This document shows positions 44,283-52,518 of a stretch of DNA of 64,000 nt, piece after piece (the stretch's first letter is position 1; each line of letters begins with the position of its first letter). The position numbers were made by a program, and so were the translations under genes. The stretch spans positions 1 to 64,000 of the forward strand of contig JALHLQ010000001.1 in NCBI GenBank assembly GCA_022844485.1, given 5' to 3'. The stretch is from Xanthobacteraceae bacterium. GTDB taxonomy: Bacteria > Pseudomonadota > Alphaproteobacteria > Rhizobiales > Xanthobacteraceae. The notes under the pieces were generated by a model. It did no database searches. It was not told where the DNA came from and worked only from the letters and a program-made list of their open reading frames with translations.

Positions 44283-44879
44283 ATGGCTCGCATGAAGTTC
44301 CTGTGCGACGCGGATCGCTGCATCGAATGCAATGCCTGCGTCACGGCTTGCAAGAACGAACACGACGTCCCTTGGGGAATCAACCGCCGGCGCGTCATCA
44401 CCTTGAATGACGGCAAGCCCGGCGAGCGTTCCATCTCAATGGCCTGCATGCATTGTACGAATGCGCCATGCGCCGCGGTCTGCCCGGTTGATTGCTTCTA
44501 TCAAACCGCCGACGGGGTCGTCCTCCACTCCAAAGAGCTTTGCATCGGATGTGGCTACTGCTTCTACGCCTGCCCGTTCGGAGCGCCGCAATTCCCGCGC
44601 GCCGGCAATTTCGGTTCGCGCGGGAAGATGGACAAGTGCACCTATTGTGCGGGCGGGCCTGAGGCTGACAACAGCGCGGCGGAATACGCCGCTTACGGCC
44701 GCAACCGGCTGGCGGAGGGGAAGCTGCCGCTGTGTGCCGAGATGTGCTCGACGAAGTCGCTTCTGGCCGGCGACGGCGAGATGATCGCGCAAATCTACAA
44801 GCAACGTGTGATGCAGCGCGGCTACGGCACCGGGTCCTGGGGCTGGAGAACGGCCTATCTTGAAACCGTGCAGATGTAA
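44283..44879 (+). CDS. fdhB: formate dehydrogenase beta subunit (4Fe-4S)
   Basis: A 198-residue ferredoxin-type subunit with four [4Fe-4S] sites: CIECNACVTACKNEHDVPWG, CMHCTNAPCAAVCPVDCFYQ, CIGCGYCFYACPFGAPQF, and CTYC with a later CAEMC. It carries electrons from FdhA to the cytochrome b. There is no signal peptide or C-terminal anchor helix, so it is exported together with FdhA by hitch-hiking on its Tat signal. It is 12 bp behind fdhA and 17 bp before fdhC. Confidence 0.93.
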   Translation: MARMKFLCDADRCIECNACVTACKNEHDVPWGINRRRVITLNDGKPGERSISMACMHCTNAPCAAVCPVDCFYQTADGVVLHSKELCIGCGYCFYACPFGAPQFPRAGNFGSRGKMDKCTYCAGGPEADNSAAEYAAYGRNRLAEGKLPLCAEMCSTKSLLAGDGEMIAQIYKQRVMQRGYGTGSWGWRTAYLETVQM

Positions 44880-44896
44880 CTCGGGAGTTGGGTGAA

Positions 44897-45961
44897 GTGC
44901 GTGCCGATCGTTCGACAGGGGGGGTTCTGACGCGGCGTGCGGCGTGCTGGGCGGCGGGCCTGTGCGTGGCGCTGATGCTGTCTTCGGCGACGCCGCTCAC
45001 GGCGCAACACGGCCGGGACGCCCCGCCGCCTGCGCAGGTCACGACGCCAAGCGGCGCCAATCCGACGGCGCAGGCCCCGACCGAAGCGCAGCTTCTGCAA
45101 GAGCTCGGGAAATTGCAGGGCCGTGTCACGATCCCCGACTATAAAGCGTCGATCCTGGAGCAGCCGCAGGGGCGCAGCTACCAGCGCTTTCATGAGCGCA
45201 TCCTTCCCTGGCTCGGCAGCATCCTGATCATCGGCATGATCGCCGCGCTCGCCGCCTTCTATCTGATGCGCGGTCGCATCATGATGGACGAACGCTCCGG
45301 CGTGAAGATCGAACGCTTCAACGCCTTCGAGCGCTTCATTCACTGGCTGACCGCCGCTTCCTTCCTGGTGCTCGCGATTACGGGCCTGAACTACATTTTC
45401 GGCAAGCGGCTCCTGTTTCCTCTGATCGGGCCGGAGGCGTTCGCGACCTGGTCGCAATACGCGAAGTTCGCGCATAACGCAGTGTCGCTGCCGTTCGTGC
45501 TCGGGATGTTGGCCATGATCGTTCTCTGGGTCCGGGACAATCTGCCGGATCGCTACGATGCGGCCTGGCTCAAGCAGATGGGCGGCTTTCTCTCGCATGC
45601 AAATCCGCCGGCGGCCCGCTTCAACGCGGGACAGAAGCTCATCTTCTGGTCGGTGATCCTCGGCGGTCTCGCTGCCACCGTGAGCGGCGTGATGATGCTG
45701 TTTCCGTTCTGGACGCTCGACATCAATGGCATGCAAATCGCGCAATATGTCCACGCGATCAGCGGCATGATCCTGATCGCGGTCATCATCGCGCACATCT
45801 ATATCGGCTCCCTCGGCATGGAGGGAGCCTATGACGCGATGGGCTCCGGGCAGGTGGACCTCGCCTGGGCCAAGGCGCATCACAGCGTCTGGGTCGAAGA
45901 GGAACAGGCAAAGACCGCGAGCGGCCGCCAGCTCGGGCGCGGCGCGGTGCCGGCGGAGTAG
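44897..45961 (+). CDS. fdhC: formate dehydrogenase gamma subunit, cytochrome b
   Basis: A 354-residue membrane cytochrome b556 that passes electrons to quinone. Residues 1-38 are a signal-like segment, followed by about 90 residues of Pro/Ala-rich periplasmic extension and a first membrane span near 105. The cytochrome b core with four helices follows. Haem-ligand histidines are in ERFIHWLTAASF, KFAHNAVSL and YVHAISGM...AHIYIG. GTG at 44897 is chosen because GGGAG lies 9 nt upstream; a TTG at 44888 is in frame. It is followed after 4 bp by a small membrane gene. Confidence 0.9.
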   Translation: MRADRSTGGVLTRRAACWAAGLCVALMLSSATPLTAQHGRDAPPPAQVTTPSGANPTAQAPTEAQLLQELGKLQGRVTIPDYKASILEQPQGRSYQRFHERILPWLGSILIIGMIAALAAFYLMRGRIMMDERSGVKIERFNAFERFIHWLTAASFLVLAITGLNYIFGKRLLFPLIGPEAFATWSQYAKFAHNAVSLPFVLGMLAMIVLWVRDNLPDRYDAAWLKQMGGFLSHANPPAARFNAGQKLIFWSVILGGLAATVSGVMMLFPFWTLDINGMQIAQYVHAISGMILIAVIIAHIYIGSLGMEGAYDAMGSGQVDLAWAKAHHSVWVEEEQAKTASGRQLGRGAVPAE

Positions 45962-45965
45962 GGCG

Positions 45966-46199
45966 ATGAAGGTGATTGCAGCGTCCCTCGCCGCCCTGCT
46001 GCTCCTGGCCGCCGTCAGCGGCGTTCTCTTCTACCTTGCGCAGGAGCCGGTCTACCAAGCCCAACCGCTGCCGAGCGTGCGAGTCGGCGATCCGGGTCAC
46101 AATCTGGTTGGGCCGGACTGGTCGGGCCGCCCCCATGCCGGACGCGAAGCCGGCCAAGCGGCCGGCGCTCTGTCGCAGGTCGATGCAACCCGGAAGTAG
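45966..46199 (+). CDS. small membrane-anchored protein of the formate dehydrogenase locus
   Basis: A 77-residue protein with one hydrophobic helix at residues 4-25 (IAASLAALLLLAAVSGVLFY) and a hydrophilic tail including RVGDPGHNLVGPDW. No family is recognised with certainty. It is 4 bp behind fdhC and 4 bp before the next gene, so it belongs to the fdh transcription unit. An assembly or stabilising role is possible; this is a context inference. Confidence 0.7.
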   Translation: MKVIAASLAALLLLAAVSGVLFYLAQEPVYQAQPLPSVRVGDPGHNLVGPDWSGRPHAGREAGQAAGALSQVDATRK

Positions 46200-46203
46200 T
46201 CCT

Positions 46204-46911
46204 ATGTCTATCCGACGCCGCCATCTTGCCGCTCTCGCCGCGCTCTTGCTTGGCGCAGCCGCGTTCAGTCCGCACTCGTCTGCACAAGGCCTCGATCAGG
46301 GACGGCCGCAGTCCGCGCCGCCGGCGGCGACGGGGCAGCCGCAATCGGAGAGCGGACAAGTTCAGTCGCAACCGAAGGAATTGCTGGTGGCGCCCATGGC
46401 GCCGAAGAGCGACGCTCAACAGCGCGCAGAAGCGAACGGCAACCCGGCCCCAACCGGCGGGCCGGGTATCATGTGCAGCGAGCTCGTCGCCTTTCTCCAG
46501 CCCAAGGGGGTATCCGGCGCAGGCGGAACAGGGCAGGCTCAACCGGCTCCCCAATCCCAGCCGCAACAGCAGAGTCAACCGCAGCCGCCTGCTCCGCAGA
46601 CCTCCGGGCAGAGCGCGCCGATTCCGAACGCATCGGGACAGAGCACGGTGCCGGTTGCGCCGGGACAGACCGCGCCGCCGGTGGACAAGGCGCAGCAGGC
46701 CTCCGGCCAGGCGGCGCCGATCCCGACCGCGCAAAGCTTTTCGACGCCGCCAAGCATCTCTTTGGAGCAGGCGCAGGCATTGGCGAGCGCGAATGATCTG
46801 CGAGGCTGCCAGGCGGCTGCGCAGGACATGCGGCGCGCCGGCGTCGCGCTCCCGGCCGGCCTGATCGCGCTCGCCGCGCTGCGGCCGGACTTGCTCGACG
46901 CGGCGCGCTGA
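46204..46911 (+). CDS. Pro/Gln-rich periplasmic protein of the formate dehydrogenase locus
   Basis: A 235-residue protein with a signal peptide (residues 1-28, LAALAALLLGAAAFSPHSSA). Its long low-complexity middle (about 30-185) is rich in Pro, Gln, Ala and Ser and repeats Q-P-Q and G-Q-[ST]-A-P blocks. A single Cys lies in GIMCSEL and a second in DLRGCQAAAQDM. The C-terminal 45 residues are helical. No known domain is recognised. It closes the fdh unit and stops 17 bp before the convergent hydrolase gene. Confidence 0.7.
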   Translation: MSIRRRHLAALAALLLGAAAFSPHSSAQGLDQGRPQSAPPAATGQPQSESGQVQSQPKELLVAPMAPKSDAQQRAEANGNPAPTGGPGIMCSELVAFLQPKGVSGAGGTGQAQPAPQSQPQQQSQPQPPAPQTSGQSAPIPNASGQSTVPVAPGQTAPPVDKAQQASGQAAPIPTAQSFSTPPSISLEQAQALASANDLRGCQAAAQDMRRAGVALPAGLIALAALRPDLLDAAR

Positions 46912-46928
46912 CGCGGGTCCGCTCCGCG

Positions 46929-47708
46929 TCACCCTTTCAGGAACGGCTCGATCGCGCGCAGGAACGTGGCCGGCTGCTCGAGCGGCGGGCAGTGTCCGCA
47001 ATCCGGTATTTCGATTTGCCGCGCGGTCGGGACGGCGTCGCCGATCAGCCTGTTGAGCGCGGGCGGCGTCGCCTGATCGAGCGCGCCGTAGATGACGAGC
47101 GTCGGCACGCGGAGCGCGGGCAGGCGCGGCATGAGATCGGCGTCGACAAGCGCGTTGCACGCAGCACGGAAGGCCGTCGGGTCGACCTCCATCAGCACGG
47201 CGCGCCGCTCGCCGATGACATGCGGATGCGCGGCGACATAGGCATCGTGATACACGCGCTTGGCGGCGATCTCGGCGATCGCGGCCATGCCGCCCTCGCT
47301 CACCTTTTGCGCCATCACGCGGAACGCCTGCTTGCCCGCCTCCGGAAATCCGGCCGCGACGTCGCAGAGCACGAGCTTTCCGATGCGCCCGGGATGGTCG
47401 AGCGCAAAGGCGAGACACACCGTTCCTCCGAACCCGTTGCCGAGCAGGATGGCGTCGCGCGCGATCGCCAGATCGTCGAACGCTGCGGCGATGGACCGGG
47501 CATAGGCCGCGAGATCGCCCCCCACCGGTCTTGAGCCGTGGAATCCGGGCAAGTTGAGAAGCGTGACGCGAAAGTGCCTTGCGAGCTCCGGGATCACGGC
47601 ATCAAAAGCCTGCCGATCGGTGAGCAGCGAGTGCACGAGCACGAGATCGCGCCCCGTTCCCGTCCGCACGGCGGTGAGCGCGCCGTCTTTTGTCGCAAGC
47701 TGTTGCAT
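46929..47708 (-). CDS. alpha/beta hydrolase-fold protein lacking the nucleophile Ser
   Basis: A 259-residue alpha/beta-hydrolase-fold protein. The oxyanion region LVLVHSLLTDRQAF, the acid in LVIYGALDQATPP and the His in PDCGHCPPLEQP are all present. The nucleophile elbow, GNSFGG in meta-cleavage-product hydrolases, reads GNGFGG, with Gly at residue 92. Going from any Ser codon to this GGG needs at least two base changes, so a sequencing slip is less likely. It may be non-catalytic or use another residue. It lies 10 bp behind livF of LIV transporter 1 and looks cotranscribed with it. Confidence 0.85.
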   Translation of the reverse strand: MQQLATKDGALTAVRTGTGRDLVLVHSLLTDRQAFDAVIPELARHFRVTLLNLPGFHGSRPVGGDLAAYARSIAAAFDDLAIARDAILLGNGFGGTVCLAFALDHPGRIGKLVLCDVAAGFPEAGKQAFRVMAQKVSEGGMAAIAEIAAKRVYHDAYVAAHPHVIGERRAVLMEVDPTAFRAACNALVDADLMPRLPALRVPTLVIYGALDQATPPALNRLIGDAVPTARQIEIPDCGHCPPLEQPATFLRAIEPFLKG

Positions 47709-47718
47709 GTGGGAGCCC

Positions 47719-48429
47719 TCAATGAACGCCGAGTTGCTGGACGAGGAAATCGTCCTTGGCCGTCGCCTCGGCGACAGTGCCGAAGAATGCGAGCCGGCCG
47801 GTGTTGAGGATCGCGACATGGTCGGCGAGCGCGAGCGCAAGGCGCGTGTTCTGCTCGACCAGCAGGACGGAGAGTCCTTCGGATTTCAGCTGGCTGAGCG
47901 CGGCGCCGACGTCCTCGACGACGCGGGGGGCGAGACCTTCGGACGGCTCGTCGCACAGCATGACGCGCGGGTTGGTGAGGAGGGCGCGTGCGATGGCGAG
48001 CATCTGTTGCTCGCCGCCGGACAGCGAGCCCGCATTCTGTTTCGCTCGTTCTTTCAGGCGAGGGAACATGTCGTAGATGCGCTCGAGCGTAAATCGCGCG
48101 CCGGCCGGGATACGGCTCGCCACCGTGAGATTTTCCCGCACCGAAAGACTGCGAAAGACGCGCCGCCCCTGCGGCACGAGCGCGATGCCTTTGAGGGCGA
48201 TGTCCTCCGGCGCAAGCGCCGCAACCTCCTCGCCGAACAGCGCGATGCGGCCCGAGCGGACCGGCTGGAAGCCGACGATGGAATGAAGCGTCGTCGTCTT
48301 GCCCGCGCCGTTGCGGCCGAGCAGCGCGAGCACCGATCCGGCGCGGAGCGACAAGGAGAGGTCATGCAAGGCGTGGCTTTCGCCGTAGAATGTGTTGACG
48401 CCCTCGAGGCAGATCGCGTCAGTGGCCAA
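47719..48429 (-). CDS. livF: LIV-type ABC transporter ATP-binding protein LivF (system 1)
   Basis: A 236-residue ATPase of the branched-chain amino acid-type uptake family. Walker A GRNGAGKTTT is near residue 38. The signature is LSGGEQQMLAIARAL, Walker B VMLCDEPSEGLAPRV, and the H-loop follows in VEQNTRLAL. LVPQGRRVFRSLSVRENL is the LivF-specific segment. It overlaps livG by 11 bp and is the last transporter gene of this minus-strand operon. These systems also import amides, urea and aromatic acids, so the substrate is open. Confidence 0.93.
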   Translation of the reverse strand: MATDAICLEGVNTFYGESHALHDLSLSLRAGSVLALLGRNGAGKTTTLHSIVGFQPVRSGRIALFGEEVAALAPEDIALKGIALVPQGRRVFRSLSVRENLTVASRIPAGARFTLERIYDMFPRLKERAKQNAGSLSGGEQQMLAIARALLTNPRVMLCDEPSEGLAPRVVEDVGAALSQLKSEGLSVLLVEQNTRLALALADHVAILNTGRLAFFGTVAEATAKDDFLVQQLGVH

Positions 48430-49156
48430 AATAGACCTCCCGGACGCGCGGATCCTTGACGATGGTGGCGCGATCGCCTCCGGCCACGACGCGGCCGTGG
48501 TGCATGACGGTGATGCTCTCGGCCAGCGCCAGCGCCGTATCCATGTCGTGCTCGATCATCACGATCGTGATCTCGCGCGGAATCGAGGAAATCAGGACAC
48601 GCATCTGCGCCCGCTCCTCGGTCGAGAGCCCGGCCAGCGGCTCGTCGAGCAGCAGGAGCCTCGGCTTTTGCGCAAGAGCCAATGCAAGCTCCAGCCGGCG
48701 TTTCTCGCCATAGGAGGTTTCGCTCAAAAAGCTTTGCGCCTTGCTCTCGAGCCCCACAAGGGCGAGGGCGGCGCGCGCTTGCGCCTGCAATTCCGCGTTT
48801 CCGCGAACGCGCCGAAGCGGGTTGAATCGCAAAGGCGAAAGGCCGAGCAGCGCAAAGACCACGTTATCCTCCAGCGTGCTGCGCGGAAAGAGCGTGAGGA
48901 TCTGGTAGGTCCGCGCCAGCCCGAAATGCGAGCAGCGGTGCGAGGGGATGCGCGTGATGTCCCGTCCGAAAAGGCGGACGCTACCCTCCGTCGGCGGGAG
49001 GTCGCCGGTGATCAGATTGAAGAGGGTCGTTTTCCCGGCGCCGTTCGGCCCGAGCAGGAGGCGCCTGTCGCCCTGCGGGACCTCGATCGTGACCTCGTGC
49101 ACGGCCGGCAGGCCGCCGAAATACTTCGTGAGGCCACCGACTTCGAGCGCATTCAT
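48419..49156 (-). CDS. livG: LIV-type ABC transporter ATP-binding protein LivG (system 1)
   Basis: A 245-residue ATPase. Walker [13 protein letters not shown] is near residue 38, the signature region reads SYGEKRRLELALALAQ, and Walker B is LLLLDEPLAGLSTEE. The H-loop follows in MIEHDMDTALALAES. FGLARTYQILTLFPRSTLED is the LivG-specific segment. The signature has SYGEKRR in place of LSxGxQ, a variant common in LivG. It overlaps livM by 4 nt. Confidence 0.92.
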   Translation of the reverse strand: MNALEVGGLTKYFGGLPAVHEVTIEVPQGDRRLLLGPNGAGKTTLFNLITGDLPPTEGSVRLFGRDITRIPSHRCSHFGLARTYQILTLFPRSTLEDNVVFALLGLSPLRFNPLRRVRGNAELQAQARAALALVGLESKAQSFLSETSYGEKRRLELALALAQKPRLLLLDEPLAGLSTEERAQMRVLISSIPREITIVMIEHDMDTALALAESITVMHHGRVVAGGDRATIVKDPRVREVYFGH

Positions 49157-50115
49157 GCCGCGCGCTCTCTTCGCTTCACGCCTTCGCGCGCGGCGCGCAA
49201 TGTGCGGAGCAGCCGCGCTGCGCCCGGCACGACGCCTTCGGGAAGGAAAACCACGATGAGGACGAAGACGATGCCGAGCAGCATGACCCAGCGCACGACA
49301 TAGGCGCTCACGACCATCTTGAGGATCACCACGATGGCGGCGCCGACGAGCGGACCCGCAAGCGTTCCGACCCCGCCGGCGATGACCATGAGGAGCGTTT
49401 CAGCGGAGGTCGGCAGGCCGAGCGAATGCGGGTGAACATAGTTGTGGTAATAGACGAAGCAGATGCCCGCCACGGCGGCCCAGAAGCCGGCGATCACAAA
49501 GGCGAGCCACTGCACCAGGCGAACATTGTGTCCGAGCATGCGCATCCGGCGCGGCTGATCGCGCGCGCCCTCGAGACTCATGCCGAGGCCGGAGCGCACG
49601 AACATGGACATGAACGCCATCGTGGCCACAAACACGACCGTCATCGCGAGATAGAAGGCGACCGGATCGTTGAAGTCGACGCCGAGCAGCGTGGGCCGGC
49701 GAATGTCGGTGATCCCATTGTCGCCGCCGGTGAGATCGGACCATCGATAGGCGACGCCCCACAGCGTCTGCCCGAGCGCGAGCGTGATCATCAGGAAGGT
49801 GATCCCGGTCGCCCGCAGCGACATCACCCCGAACAGGGCGGCGACGCCCGTCGTGAAGACAAGCGCGGTCAGAATTGCGGAGAGGTGGCCGAAGCCCCAG
49901 CGCGTGGTGCAAAGCGCGATCGCATAGGCCGCCAATCCGAAAAATGCGGCATGCCCGAGCGAAACCAATCCGCCATAGCCGACAAGAATGTTCAGGCTCG
50001 CGGCAAACACGGCGGCGATCAAGATCTGGCTTGCGACGTTGATGTAGAAGGTCTGTCCGGTCAGGAGCGGCGCGAAGAGGACAACGGCGAGCACGGCCAG
50101 CGCGAACCGGTTCAT
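49153..50115 (-). CDS. livM: LIV-type ABC transporter permease LivM (system 1)
   Basis: A 320-residue permease with about nine membrane segments. ILVGYGGLVSLGHAAFFGLAA is the LivM signature near residue 45. The cytoplasmic coupling loop is GLGMSLEGARDQPRRMRMLG. ALAGPLVGAAIVVILK closes the core. It overlaps both livG and livH by 4 nt. Confidence 0.92.
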   Translation of the reverse strand: MNRFALAVLAVVLFAPLLTGQTFYINVASQILIAAVFAASLNILVGYGGLVSLGHAAFFGLAAYAIALCTTRWGFGHLSAILTALVFTTGVAALFGVMSLRATGITFLMITLALGQTLWGVAYRWSDLTGGDNGITDIRRPTLLGVDFNDPVAFYLAMTVVFVATMAFMSMFVRSGLGMSLEGARDQPRRMRMLGHNVRLVQWLAFVIAGFWAAVAGICFVYYHNYVHPHSLGLPTSAETLLMVIAGGVGTLAGPLVGAAIVVILKMVVSAYVVRWVMLLGIVFVLIVVFLPEGVVPGAARLLRTLRAAREGVKRRERAA

Positions 50116-50978
50116 GCCGGGCGCTCCCCAAAGAGGCCGCCCGGCTTGAACATCAGCACGACGATCATGGGCAGGAACAGGATGATGTAGGCGAAGTCCG
50201 GCAACAGCGCTTGTCCGAACGTGTAGATGAAGCCCGTGATGAAGCTCCCGACAAAAGCGCCGAACAGGCTGCCGATCCCGCCGAGGATGACGACCACGAG
50301 CGCAAGCGGCAGCATCTCACTGTCGAGCCCGGGGTAAACCGAGAGGATCGGTCCGCCCAGGACGCCTCCGAGGCCCGCAAGCCCGGTTCCGAGGCAGAAC
50401 ACGAGCGTAAAGAGGCGCGACACCCGGATTCCCATGCCACGCGCCATCTGCATATCGTCGACGCCGGCGCGCACCATGGCGCCGATCCGCGTCCTCTCGA
50501 TCAGGAACCACAGCCCGACCGCAATCGCCAGCGACACGACGACGACGAAGACGCGATAGCCGGGAAACACGTAACCGAACACGCGGATGGGAGTTGTCAG
50601 CGCGCGCGGCGCCGGCAATTGCATCGGGTCGCCGGACCAGAGCATCAGGCAGAGATCGGCGATGATGAAGGAGAGCCCGAGCGTGACAAGAACCTGCGCC
50701 AGCACGCGGTCGCCGAGCTTGGAGAGGATCGCGCGCTGCACGAAGCCGCCGACGACGGCGATGACAAGCGCCGCAATCGCCGCCGCTGCGAAAAACCCCC
50801 AGCCCGCCTGCAAAACGCTCAAGCCGACATAGGCGCCGAGCATGAAATAGGCGCCATGCGTGAGATTCGCGATCCGCATCAGGCCGAATATGAGCGAGAA
50901 TCCCGCCGAGAGCAGAAAGAGGAGTCCGCCCAGCGCGAGCGCGTTCAGAGATTGGAGAAGCCAAAAGCCGACATTCAT
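50112..50978 (-). CDS. livH: LIV-type ABC transporter permease LivH (system 1)
   Basis: A 288-residue permease with about eight membrane segments. FSLIFGLMRIANLTHGAYFM is the LivH signature near residue 30. RIGAMVRAGVDDMQMARGMG is the coupling loop, and VVILGGIGSLFGAFVGSFITG lies near the end. It is separated from the upstream binding-protein gene by a 132-bp gap holding an inverted-repeat element, so the operon may continue through it. Confidence 0.92.
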   Translation of the reverse strand: MNVGFWLLQSLNALALGGLLFLLSAGFSLIFGLMRIANLTHGAYFMLGAYVGLSVLQAGWGFFAAAAIAALVIAVVGGFVQRAILSKLGDRVLAQVLVTLGLSFIIADLCLMLWSGDPMQLPAPRALTTPIRVFGYVFPGYRVFVVVVSLAIAVGLWFLIERTRIGAMVRAGVDDMQMARGMGIRVSRLFTLVFCLGTGLAGLGGVLGGPILSVYPGLDSEMLPLALVVVILGGIGSLFGAFVGSFITGFIYTFGQALLPDFAYIILFLPMIVVLMFKPGGLFGERPA

Positions 50979-50997
50979 GGTGCAGAGGACCCGGTCG

Positions 50998-51052
50998 CAT
51001 CCTGAGACGTCGCAATCCGTCGCGCCCGGCCTGCGGCCGGCGGCTCAGGATG
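50998..51052. repeat. 55-bp inverted-repeat element CATCCTGAG...CTCAGGATG
   Basis: Perfect 9-bp arms CATCCTGAG (50998-51006) and CTCAGGATG (51044-51052) enclose a second hairpin, CCGGCC-TGC-GGCCGG (51026-51040). The arms match a dispersed intergenic element that I know from Bradyrhizobium-like genomes. Sitting inside the LIV operon it could lower expression of the downstream transporter genes relative to the binding protein. Confidence 0.6.
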
Positions 51053-51110
51053 ACGGCGTCCCGCATGCGTCGTCGTGGGGCGAGGGAATGACGCCTGTCG
51101 CGCTAGTCCG

Positions 51111-52355
51111 TCACTCCAGATTCTTTGCCGGCGGCCAGTCGCGCGAATAGACCGGATTCGCCAGAAAGGCCTTCGGATCGTAGTTCCAGAACTGGCTGAC
51201 ATTCGGGTAGGTGTGGATGACCGTGTTGACGAGCCGGCCTTCCCGCCGCTCCACCTTTCGGATGTAGATGTTGTAGATCGGGTTTCCGTACTCGTCGATC
51301 TTCAAGGGACCGGCGGGCGTGTCCTTGATGTCGGTCTTGCGCAGCGCCGCCATGAAGGCCTTCTTGTCTTCGATGTTGCCGTTCACCGCCTTTGCGGCGG
51401 TCTCGATCGCCATCCCGGCGAGATAAGCGCCGGTCGTGTAGTAGCCCGGATCGGCCTTGTATTCGGCATTCACGGCGGCGACGAACTTTCGGTTCGTCGG
51501 CGTGTCGATCCCGGCGGAGTACCATCCGCCCGAAATCACGCCGAGGGCCTCGTCTCCCATGTTCTTGAGAATGCCCTCATCGACCGTGGTCATGTGACCA
51601 ACCACGGGAATCTGCCCGGCGAGACCGTACTCGGCGTATTGTTTGAGGAAGCGCAATCCGTTCGCGCCTGCAAAGCCGGCATAGATCGCGTCGACGTTGC
51701 GCTTGAACTGCGCGATATAGGATCCGTAGTCGGCGACGTTCAGCGGCGGCCACAGCTTCTGCACGATCTTGCCGCCGGAGTCCTCGAACACGCGTTGGAA
51801 GCCGGCCGTGTGTTCGTGGCCAAAGGCGAAATCATCGGCAATGGTGGCGATGCGCTTGAATTTCAGCGTTTTCATTGCGTAATCCGCAAGCGGGTGCACG
51901 GTCTGCGCCGAGGTCGGCACCACGCGGATGAACCATGGATTGAGCTTGCGCTGGGTGAGGTCTTCGGCCGCCGCCGAATCGGACACGATCGGCGTTTCGC
52001 TCTGCTGGATGTAGTCGTTGATGGCGAGCGCCTCGAAGGCGGCGAGCGGCCCGATGATCGCGTGGACCTTGTTTCGCTCGACGAGCTCCTGCGTCTTGGT
52101 GCGGGCGTTTGCCGGCTGCCCGGCGGTGTCGGCGAAGATGATTTCGACCGGCCGCCCGGCAATCTGGTTGTTGCGTTCCTTGAGGAAGAGCTTGATTCCT
52201 TCATCGAGCTGGCGGCCGCCGGCCGCGAGCGCGCCGGAGGCGATGGTCAGGAAGCCGATCCGGATCGGACCGGTCTGCGCACGAGTGCTGCGCGGCAGCA
52301 AGGTTGCGCCGGCGGTGGCCGCAATGCCGGCTGTGACGGTTCTGCGATCGAGCAT
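51111..52355 (-). CDS. LIV-type periplasmic substrate-binding protein (system 1)
   Basis: A 414-residue Peripla_BP_6 protein. The signal is Tat-like (LDRRTVTAGIAATAGATLLP), cleaved near residue 26. The mature part opens IRIGFLTIASGALAAGG, and VHAIIGPLAAFEALAI and ATIADDFAFGHEHTAGF are typical binding loops. YYTTGAYLAGMAIETAAKAV is conserved near the end. The start at 52355 has GGAGGG about five bases upstream. It is the first gene of LIV system 1 and is divergent from the amidohydrolase gene. The ligand cannot be read from sequence. Confidence 0.9.
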   Translation of the reverse strand: MLDRRTVTAGIAATAGATLLPRSTRAQTGPIRIGFLTIASGALAAGGRQLDEGIKLFLKERNNQIAGRPVEIIFADTAGQPANARTKTQELVERNKVHAIIGPLAAFEALAINDYIQQSETPIVSDSAAAEDLTQRKLNPWFIRVVPTSAQTVHPLADYAMKTLKFKRIATIADDFAFGHEHTAGFQRVFEDSGGKIVQKLWPPLNVADYGSYIAQFKRNVDAIYAGFAGANGLRFLKQYAEYGLAGQIPVVGHMTTVDEGILKNMGDEALGVISGGWYSAGIDTPTNRKFVAAVNAEYKADPGYYTTGAYLAGMAIETAAKAVNGNIEDKKAFMAALRKTDIKDTPAGPLKIDEYGNPIYNIYIRKVERREGRLVNTVIHTYPNVSQFWNYDPKAFLANPVYSRDWPPAKNLE

Positions 52356-52397
52356 GATCCCTCCCATGAGATCGAAGTGGGTTTGTTTCTTGACCCA

Positions 52398-52427
52398 ACC
52401 ATAGCGGCCATCGGAGAAGAAGGTCAA
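52398..52427 (-). promoter_or_regulatory. sigma-70-type promoter for LIV system 1
   Basis: On the minus strand TTGACC (52427-52422) and TATGGT (52403-52398) are separated by 18 bp. The predicted start near 52391 gives a leader of about 36 nt before the binding-protein ATG. Confidence 0.4.
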
Positions 52428-52518
52428 ACGCGTGCGCCTGCGCCGCGCGAAAGTGTTGCTCAATATTCTGTCCCTGCTGCTACATTGGCGCGGTTGCAGC
52501 GGCCGAGCGGAGCGAGGA

